From an uncultured Balneolaceae bacterium (lineage in GTDB: Bacteria > Bacteroidota > Rhodothermia > Balneolales > Balneolaceae): a DNA stretch of 57,836 nucleotides. The DNA lies in the NCBI GenBank assembly GCA_913057825.1, contig CAJXOW010000017.1, forward strand, positions 1-57,836. Direction: 5' to 3'. A program made the position numbers and the translations under genes. How positions within the stretch are numbered: the first letter of the stretch is position 1; each line of letters starts with the position of its first letter. Below, piece after piece: positions 53,092 through 57,836 of this stretch. Below the pieces are notes generated by a model. It had not been told where the DNA came from. It did not search any database and worked only from the letters and a program-made list of their open reading frames with translations.

Positions 53092-53680
53092 ACTGACATA
53101 TGATCAGCTCACTGAATTAATTGCGGGTGAGCTGGAACTTTCGAACCGTTTTACGCGAAAGTTTATCAAGCAATTGGTTCGTGTGATCCGACAGGGGCTT
53201 GTCGAAGACGGTAAAGTGAATCTTTCGAACCTGGGAATATTCGAAACCAAAGAGGTGGAGGCCCGGGAGGGACGAGATCCCAAAACGGGTGAGCCCATTA
53301 CCATTCCGGCCCACAAAAAAGTGGTATTCAAGCCGTACAAAAAAGTCCGCGAGCGCATCAATCAACCCTACATCGAATTGGAAGCCGAATTCGTAGATTC
53401 GACGGAAACCGAAGCCGAACCCGAATCAGAACAACAGACAGAAACAACAGCCCCCTCCCCTTCCTCTTTTTCGCCTTCAGGTGAATCAACCACAGAAAAT
53501 ACCTCTTCATCCTCAAAAAGAAGTATCCGGTCCGAATCCGCTAAACGCCTTCAATCTCCGGGAAGTCCCGGTTTTGAGTGGCTGAAACAACATAAAAGTC
53601 TCATCATTCGCATCGCCGGACTCACCACCCTGATTGCGGCTGTCGGATACTCGGGGTATAAATGGCTGAAGGAGGAATAA
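53081..53680 (+). CDS. HU-domain protein with C-terminal membrane anchor
   Basis: A 199-residue protein from the ATG giving MKDKLTYDQL. Residues 1-95 form an HU domain with VNLSNLGIFETKEVEAREGRD, PKTGEPITIPAHKKVVFKP and ERINQ, all typical of DNA-contacting HU arms. A Ser/Thr/Glu-rich disordered linker (about 105-160) follows. The end is a single hydrophobic helix, SLIIRIAGLTTLIAAVGYSGY, cut by charged KWLKEE. The layout suggests a nucleoid protein tethered to the inner membrane. HU domains joined to other modules are known in Bacteroidota; this anchored form is unusual to me. It is co-transcribed with the smaller HU gene. Confidence 0.82.
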   Translation: MKDKLTYDQLTELIAGELELSNRFTRKFIKQLVRVIRQGLVEDGKVNLSNLGIFETKEVEAREGRDPKTGEPITIPAHKKVVFKPYKKVRERINQPYIELEAEFVDSTETEAEPESEQQTETTAPSPSSFSPSGESTTENTSSSSKRSIRSESAKRLQSPGSPGFEWLKQHKSLIIRIAGLTTLIAAVGYSGYKWLKEE

Positions 53681-53687
53681 GTTGAAT

Positions 53688-53798
53688 AGCTCCAAGTTCC
53701 AGGCTCCATGCTCCACGGGTATACGAGCTCGTATTCGTGATGTATATACACATCATTAACACTTGCTGGAATACACCTGTAGCTTGGAGCCTGGTGCC
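53688..53798. repeat. Heptamer-arm inverted repeat, family C copy 3
   Basis: Four left units (AGCTCCA, AGTTCCA, GGCTCCA, TGCTCCA) and three decayed right units (TGTAGCT, TGGAGCC, TGGTGCC) flank the same core as copy 2, with only a few changes. It starts 7 bp after the stop codon of the anchored HU gene. Confidence 0.88.
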
Positions 53799-53820
53799 CT
53801 AACAACCAAAAACCTAATTT

Positions 53821-54183
53821 ATGCCAAACAAAACGTCGCCTCTACACCAACAAAAATGCGAACCATGCAGTGGAGATACGCCCGTGCTGACCGGACCGCA
53901 GCTGCAGAATTTTTATGAGCGTATTGCTGATGATTGGGAACTGGTTGACGAACATCATCTGCACCGGGTGTACAAGTTTGATGATTTCAGAGAGGCCCTG
54001 GAGTTTACCTATCAGATTGGTGAGATGTCCGAGCAGGAAAATCACCATCCCAATATCGAACTCACCTGGGGCAAAGTTGAAGTAACCATTTACACCCATG
54101 CCATCGACGGTCTTTCCGAGAACGACTTCATCTGGGCCTCAAAGGCAGACACTATTTTTGACCAGGAGAAATTCAAGATTTAA
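53821..54183 (+). CDS. 4a-hydroxytetrahydrobiopterin dehydratase (pterin carbinolamine dehydratase)
   Basis: A 120-residue PhhB/DCoH-family protein. The catalytic motif EQENHHPNIELTWGKVEV (68-85) has the two adjacent histidines, and W-x-x-HAIDGLSENDF completes the fold. It dehydrates 4a-hydroxytetrahydropterin formed by aromatic amino acid hydroxylases; in bacteria lacking those it may act on molybdopterin or folate-related pterins. The first 25 residues (KCEPCSGDTPVLTG) contain a CxxC typical of many bacterial members. No hydroxylase gene is near. An A/T heptamer tract lies over its stop codon. Confidence 0.92.
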   Translation: MPNKTSPLHQQKCEPCSGDTPVLTGPQLQNFYERIADDWELVDEHHLHRVYKFDDFREALEFTYQIGEMSEQENHHPNIELTWGKVEVTIYTHAIDGLSENDFIWASKADTIFDQEKFKI

Positions 54184-54196
54184 AATTTAAGATTTT
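54174..54196. repeat. Single A/T heptamer arm over a stop codon
   Basis: AGATTTAAAATTTAAGATTT repeats the GATTTAA unit seen at 3.8 kb. No matching second arm was found within the next 100 bp, so this may be a remnant. Confidence 0.45.
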
Positions 54197-54324
54197 GATA
54201 TACTAGTATTATGGGTGTAGCCCTGCAAGAAACAATTGCTTGAAGTTATTACAGTCTCTTCGTGTTAAAACCATTGCCGACAAACACTCCTTGATGGCAT
54301 TCAGCTTTCATGACATAACATATT

Positions 54325-54510
54325 CAATTTAAAGGGGTGCCGAATCAACCGGACGGGCGGCGGTTCCGAAGCATAATAATTTTCTGGGTAGAGGGCTATT
54401 ATACTCAATATCCGGTTAATAGCAATCAACGATTCATTACTCATCGATGAAGAAAAGTATACGAGCAAGGAACCGCCGCCCGTCCGGTTGATTCGGCACC
54501 CCTTTAAATT
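54325..54510. repeat. Long inverted-repeat element, family A copy 5 (42-bp perfect arms, reversed)
   Basis: Arms at 54325-54366 and 54469-54510, identical over 42 bp. Outer AATTTAAAGGGGTGCCG and AATCAACCGGAC are unique to this copy; inner GGGCGGCGGTTCC is shared. Reading the minus strand gives TTGCTCGTATACTTTTCTTC and CCAGAAAATTATTATGCTTC, identical to copies 1 and 2 over most positions. Confidence 0.9.
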
Positions 54511-54563
54511 TCTTCTGCAGTTGGGATAATATTTTTTTAGTTTAACGTTATATCATGTGAGAT

Positions 54564-54613
54564 GTCGGCAGTAAACGATGCATAATTGATGTTTGCCGAC
54601 CAAAACGTATATT
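54564..54613 (+). promoter_or_regulatory. Predicted promoter and operator of the cysteine operon
   Basis: TTGATG, a 16-bp spacer and TATATT (54586-54613) form a plausible promoter placing the transcript start about 15 nt before the leader ORF. GTCGGCA (54564-54570) and TGCCGAC (54594-54600) form an inverted repeat over the -35 region, spaced three helical turns apart, a possible operator. Confidence 0.4.
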
Positions 54614-54635
54614 AATCGTCATATTATTTAAACCC

Positions 54636-54731
54636 ATGAAAGCAACAGCAATAAATACCAAGCTTCGCCGCGTATTCAATGATGCACCTGCCCCTTCCTT
54701 TGTTTGTTGCTGTTGTTGTTGCAGCCTATAA
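54636..54731 (+). CDS. Poly-cysteine leader peptide of the cysteine biosynthesis operon
   Basis: A 31-codon ORF beginning MKATAINTK and ending SFVCCCCCCSL, with six consecutive cysteine codons (TGT TGC TGT TGT TGT TGC, 54705-54722) just before the stop. It sits 134 bp upstream of the cysteine synthase gene, in the same direction. Runs of the end-product amino acid in a leader ORF are the hallmark of ribosome-mediated attenuation; poly-cysteine leaders are known in mycobacteria. Low charged tRNA-Cys would stall the ribosome on this run and change downstream folding. The regulatory role is inference, but the position and codon run are seen directly. Confidence 0.8.
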   Translation: MKATAINTKLRRVFNDAPAPSFVCCCCCCSL

Positions 54732-54840
54732 TACTTGCTGCGTCGATCTGATCTCTCACCTTACAGACGCACCACCCTTTAATCCTTATATCAGCCGGTA
54801 ATTTATACCTGCTTTTCAGGGCAGATATTGTATTTGGCTG
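54721..54840 (+). promoter_or_regulatory. Candidate attenuator: mutually exclusive hairpins after the leader ORF
   Basis: GCAGC (54721-54725, overlapping the last Cys codon) can pair with GCTGC (54737-54741). TGCGTC (54739-54744) can pair with GACGCA (54766-54771). The two stems share bases 54739-54741, so only one can form. A later stem CAGCC/GGCTG (54792-54840) precedes the operon. No strong U-run is seen, so control could act on translation or through Rho. Confidence 0.5.
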
Positions 54841-54865
54841 TCGTTTAATCCTAATCCTTGATTCA

Positions 54866-55801
54866 ATGGCTCGTTCAACCATAACTCAAAAATCGCTGTT
54901 ATCCCAGGTCGAACAACTCGGAAAGTACGTGGGCAGTACCCCGCTATACCCGATCCGCAAGCTGCATCAAAACGAGAAAGTACAGATTTTTGCCAAAGTT
55001 GAATGGCAGCAGTTCGGGGGAAGTGTTAAAGCCCGGCCGGCATATGGAATTATTCGAGATGCGATCCGAAATGGTAACTTGACCGGCACCGAGCATATGC
55101 TGGATGCTACCAGCGGCAACACAGGAATTGCCTATGCACACATGGCCGCGGCGCTCGATATACCGATCACACTCTGCCTGCCCGAAAACGCTTCCGAGGA
55201 GCGCAAAAAACGACTCAAGGCGCTGGGCGTGGAAATCTGCTTTACCTCGCGGACCGGCGGGACAGACGAAGCCCAGGAAAAAGCCCGTCAGCTTGTTTCC
55301 GAACAACCGGAAAAGTATTTCTATGCAGATCAATACGGCAATGAAAGTAATTGGAGAAGTCACTTTGAAACCACCGGTCCGGAAGTTATTCAGCAAACGA
55401 GCGGTGAATTAACCCATTTTGTCACGGGACTGGGTACAACGGGGACTTTTGTCGGTACCGGACAGCGTCTGCGATCCTACAATAAAGATATATCTCTCGT
55501 CGGGCTCCAGCCCGATATCGCCATGCATGGGTTAGAAGGATGGAAACATCTGGAAACGGCCGATATCCCCGAAATTTACGATCACGACCTGGCTGATGAA
55601 TTACGACCTGTAAGTACGGAAAAGGCCTATGAATTCGTTAAGAAAGCAGCACGTGAAGAGGGATTGTTGTTGAGCCCTTCTTCGGCTGCAAACCTGGCGG
55701 GCGCTGTCGAATTGGCTGAAGAAATAGATGAGGGCGTGATCGTCACCGTTTTCCCCGACGACGCGTCCAAATATCGTGAGGTTATGGAGGATTTGTTTTA
55801 A
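54866..55801 (+). CDS. cysM: Cysteine synthase, CysM-type (CysO-dependent candidate)
   Basis: A 311-residue fold-type II PLP enzyme. The Schiff-base lysine is Lys55 in FGGSVKARPA, and the asparagine loop is TSGNTGIAYAHM (83-94). VTGLGTTGTFVGTG binds the PLP phosphate, and SPSSAANLAGA is near the C terminus. CysM enzymes make cysteine from (phospho/acetyl)serine. The neighbours encode an M67 peptidase, a GG-ending sulfur carrier and an E1-like activator, the CysM-CysO-Mec set known from Mycobacterium tuberculosis, so sulfide probably arrives as a thiocarboxylate on the carrier. It is the first structural gene after the poly-cysteine leader. Substrate choice (O-acetyl- or O-phosphoserine) is not decidable here. 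Confidence 0.9.
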   Translation: MARSTITQKSLLSQVEQLGKYVGSTPLYPIRKLHQNEKVQIFAKVEWQQFGGSVKARPAYGIIRDAIRNGNLTGTEHMLDATSGNTGIAYAHMAAALDIPITLCLPENASEERKKRLKALGVEICFTSRTGGTDEAQEKARQLVSEQPEKYFYADQYGNESNWRSHFETTGPEVIQQTSGELTHFVTGLGTTGTFVGTGQRLRSYNKDISLVGLQPDIAMHGLEGWKHLETADIPEIYDHDLADELRPVSTEKAYEFVKKAAREEGLLLSPSSAANLAGAVELAEEIDEGVIVTVFPDDASKYREVMEDLF

Positions 55802-55880
55802 TCCATATTGAATCATAACGCTTATGTTCCGGCTGTTTACATTCAGCAAGAACTTCAAACCACATTGAAAACGAATTTAT

Positions 55881-56321
55881 ATGAGTTGGAAACTACATAT
55901 TGATAAAGAGTCGCTCGAAAAGATGCACAATCATGCCGAGCAAGATTATCCCGACGAATGCTGCGGCTTTATGTATGGTTCGTTCGACGATGAAAACGTT
56001 CGGCAGGTGACCGTTATCCGTCCGGTGAGCAACGTCAAGCCGGGGGATAAAAGCGACCGTTTCCAGATCGATCCGCTGGACTATCGAAAAGCGGAACAGT
56101 TTGCCCTGCTGCAGGATCTGGATCTTGTGGGGGTGTACCACTCCCATCCCGATCACCCGGCCGAACCCTCCGAACATGATTTAAAGCAGGCAATGCCGGT
56201 ATTTTCATACATCATTGTGAGTGTTCAGGACGGCGTAGCCACCGCAACACGATCCTGGCGTTTGGACGATGAAAAGGAATTTCAGGAAGAAAAAGTATTG
56301 GAAAAAATAGTTAACTCTTAA
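55881..56321 (+). CDS. mec: M67 JAMM metallopeptidase, Mec-like CysO-cysteine peptidase
   Basis: A 146-residue JAB1/MPN domain protein. The JAMM zinc motif is exact: HSHPDHPAEPSEHD fits H-x-H-x7-S-x2-D, with the partner glutamate in YPDECCGFMYG near the N terminus. In the mycobacterial pathway Mec cleaves the new cysteine from the C terminus of the CysO carrier. It is preceded by cysM and followed 26 bp later by the carrier gene, which supports that role. The CC after the catalytic glutamate is common in bacterial members. Confidence 0.88.
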   Translation: MSWKLHIDKESLEKMHNHAEQDYPDECCGFMYGSFDDENVRQVTVIRPVSNVKPGDKSDRFQIDPLDYRKAEQFALLQDLDLVGVYHSHPDHPAEPSEHDLKQAMPVFSYIIVSVQDGVATATRSWRLDDEKEFQEEKVLEKIVNS

Positions 56322-56347
56322 CCCAAAGTAATACAGATAAATAAATC

Positions 56348-56620
56348 ATGGCTAAGATTGTCATTCCGACCCCTTTACGTAAATTTACCGATCAACAGCG
56401 AGAGTATGAGGCAGACGCCTCTACTGTGAAAGAATCGCTCGATCAGCTAACCGAGGCATATCCCGATCTTGCGGAAAATCTACTCGACGATGACGGCAAC
56501 ATCCGCTCGTATGTCCGTATCTATATCGGCGACGACGAAATCGGCGATCTCGAGAATGGTGCAACGGAAGTAGACGAGGACACCGTCATAAGCATTGTAC
56601 CTGCCATTGCCGGTGGATGA
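56348..56620 (+). CDS. cysO: Ubiquitin-like sulfur carrier protein, CysO/MoaD-type
   Basis: A 90-residue beta-grasp protein that ends in VPAIAGG. The terminal Gly-Gly is the site of adenylation and thiocarboxylation, and VPA-AGG closely resembles mycobacterial CysO. PTPLRKFTDQQREYEADA at the N terminus also matches that group better than MoaD of molybdopterin synthase or ThiS of thiamine synthesis. It should be activated by the E1-like enzyme encoded after it and used by CysM. A hairpin follows the stop codon, then a family D repeat, so the E1 gene may have its own start of transcription. Confidence 0.9.
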   Translation: MAKIVIPTPLRKFTDQQREYEADASTVKESLDQLTEAYPDLAENLLDDDGNIRSYVRIYIGDDEIGDLENGATEVDEDTVISIVPAIAGG

Positions 56621-56622
56621 AG

Positions 56623-56670
56623 CGTTGCCGAAGGCAACGATATTCTGGCTCGTCAGATACGAGCCAGAAT
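56623..56670 (+). terminator. Tandem hairpins after the carrier gene
   Basis: CGTTGCC-GAA-GGCAACG (56623-56639) and ATTCTGGCTCGT-CAGAT-ACGAGCCAGAAT (56642-56670, 12-bp stem). They have no U-run and directly precede a family D repeat, like the hairpins beside the other D copies. Confidence 0.45.
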
Positions 56671-56674
56671 AGCC

Positions 56675-56824
56675 AGAGGCTCGAGGCTGGAAGCTCGAGG
56701 CATGTTACGAGCTAAGTACTTGTTGCTCAATAGAATATATCAGGCAGCCAATTTCGACATAGGTTTAATGCCTTCATTAATGATCCAGGATAAACCTCGA
56801 GCTTCGAGCCTCCAACCTCGAGCT
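56675..56824. repeat. Heptamer-arm inverted repeat, family D copy 3
   Basis: The left arm GAGGCTCGAGGCTGGAAGC and onward, and the right arm CCTCGAGCTTCGAGCCTCC and onward, use the same 7-bp units as the 41.5- and 42.8-kb copies. The core is about 90 bp. It separates the carrier gene from the E1-like gene and leaves about 58 bp before that start codon. Confidence 0.8.
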
Positions 56825-56882
56825 CATTTTTTCGAGCAATGAATTTTAAAACCAATAATTAACCGTAATAACGCTGACCAAC

Positions 56883-57755
56883 ATGACCACAAGCAACAAC
56901 GGTATTTTCGAAAAAAATGAACTCCCCCGTTATGCCAGGCACCTGACCATTCCCGAGTTCGGGATGGAATCCCAGAAGAAACTGAAGCAATCGAAGGTAC
57001 TGGCTATCGGTACCGGCGGACTTGGGAGTCCCATGCTGCAATACCTGGCAGCCGCCGGGATCGGGACGATCGGCATTGTGGATTTTGACGTCGTCGAGGC
57101 AAGCAATCTGCAGCGACAGGTGCTTTTCGGGGAATCCGACGTGGGTAAATCGAAAGTTAAGGTTGCACGTGATAAGCTACACGACATCAATCCCCATATA
57201 GATATCGAAGTGCACAACACCCGGCTGAGCTCCGAAAATGCGATGGAGATACTCGAGGGATACGACGTGGTAGCTGACGGGACGGACAATTTCCCGACCC
57301 GCTACCTGGTGAACGATGCCGCGATATTTCTGGGGATTCCCAATGTATATGGATCGATATTCCAGTTTGAGGGACAAGTTTCCGTCTTCAACTATACTGA
57401 CGAAGAAGGCAATACCGGTCCCAATTACCGCGACCTCTTCCCTACTCCGCCACCCCCGGGGCTCGTCCCCAATTGTGCCGAAGCCGGAGTTTTGGGCGTA
57501 TTGCCGGGCATCATCGGCAGCCTGCAGGCCAACGAAGTAATCAAAGTATTGACCGGCATTGGCAAACCGCTTTCCGGCCGGCTATTCCTCTTCGACGCCC
57601 TGACCTTTGAAACCCGTACTGTGAACGTCAACAAAAACTCGAAAAACCCGGTTACGGGCAATAATCCAACTATCACCGAATTGATTGATTACCAGGAATA
57701 CTGCGGTGTCCCGGGCGAGGAAGAGGAAGAAGAGTCGGCGGAGGTGACCGCGTGA
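56883..57755 (+). CDS. moeB: E1-like sulfur-carrier adenylyltransferase, MoeB/ThiF-type, without zinc cysteines
   Basis: A 290-residue ThiF/MoeB/HesA-family enzyme. The ATP-binding motif is GTGGLGSPMLQYLAAAG (about 38-54), RQVLFGESDVGKSK and GTDNFPTRYLVND are signatures, and Cys near 200 (VPNCAEAGVLG) is the conserved cysteine. It should adenylate the C-terminal Gly of the adjacent carrier. The structural zinc ligands of E. coli MoeB are gone: the CYRC segment reads NYRD, and the CPVCG segment reads PVTGN. No rhodanese domain follows, unlike MoeZ, and the end is an acidic Glu-rich tail. An ATG overlaps the stop codon, but its frame ends after 21 codons. Confidence 0.9.
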   Translation: MTTSNNGIFEKNELPRYARHLTIPEFGMESQKKLKQSKVLAIGTGGLGSPMLQYLAAAGIGTIGIVDFDVVEASNLQRQVLFGESDVGKSKVKVARDKLHDINPHIDIEVHNTRLSSENAMEILEGYDVVADGTDNFPTRYLVNDAAIFLGIPNVYGSIFQFEGQVSVFNYTDEEGNTGPNYRDLFPTPPPPGLVPNCAEAGVLGVLPGIIGSLQANEVIKVLTGIGKPLSGRLFLFDALTFETRTVNVNKNSKNPVTGNNPTITELIDYQEYCGVPGEEEEEESAEVTA

Positions 57756-57836
57756 TGGGCGTAGGCGGAGTCACGGATCGAACGCGGACGATCGCGGCCG
57801 ACGCGGGTGATCCCCGATGAGCGAGGGGACGCTGTA
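57756..57836 (+). other. Very GC-rich end of the window
   Basis: The last 80 bp are about two-thirds G+C, well above the rest. Two overlapping short frames begin here (ATGGGCGTAGGC, and ATGAGCGAGGGG near 57817 running off the end). No product can be named. Confidence 0.3.

Noticed and set aside
31443..56824. Tandem short repeats as possible CRISPR arrays
   Set aside because: Units are 7 bp with no spacers and no cas genes are present; arms are mirror-image pairs.

Overview
The window comes from a bacterium of the Balneolota/Rhodothermota branch of the Bacteroidota superphylum. This rests on type IX secretion (T9SS) C-terminal sorting domains with the NYPNPFNP motif, a PorV-family outer-membrane protein, a SusC-like TonB receptor, a GH97 SusB-type glucosidase, a bacillithiol deacetylase and weak ribosome binding sites. 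The assignment is by family content, not by any database match.

Region 1 (about 1-25.8 kb, all minus strand) is a maltodextrin/starch utilisation locus. It starts at a promoter near 25.78 kb that carries a LacI-type operator. In transcription order it encodes a parvulin-type lipoprotein, a SusC-like TonB receptor, a 1256-residue T9SS surface protein, a PorV-family protein, a multi-module T9SS protein resembling a starch binder, a LacI regulator, three GH13 amylases, an SLC45-like sugar transporter and a fourth GH13 enzyme. A cysteine-less thioredoxin-like protein and pabC-pabB follow. No SusD is present. Glucan would be bound and cut at the surface, imported through the TonB channel, trimmed in the periplasm and carried inward by the MFS transporter.

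Region 2 (25.8-30 kb) is AT-rich. It holds a long gene-poor stretch, a convergent pair of sigma-54-type AAA+ regulators (one intact, one with key motifs destroyed) and a TPR protein.

Region 3 (30-57.8 kb) is mostly housekeeping: ispG, two rhomboid proteases, a three-gene YqjD/YqjE-like membrane set, bshB1, an inositol-monophosphatase gene, dnaG, GH97, sucD, a MerA-like flavoprotein, an MFS transporter, a threonine dehydratase, a DAO-type oxidase with an AT-rich membrane protein, an Aquifex-type aconitase, two HU-like proteins, a pterin carbinolamine dehydratase, and a CysM/Mec/CysO/MoeB-type cysteine biosynthesis operon. That operon is preceded by a short open reading frame with six consecutive cysteine codons, which looks like a cysteine-sensing leader peptide.

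Nearly every intergenic gap from 31.4 to 56.8 kb, and two gaps at the far left, holds a 90-320 bp inverted-repeat element. Several families share inner sequences, but each copy has its own outer arms that are still perfectly or almost perfectly self-complementary. Other families build their arms from 7-bp tandem units. Together with the poly-cysteine leader and the paired LacI operators, these are the most unusual features of the window.
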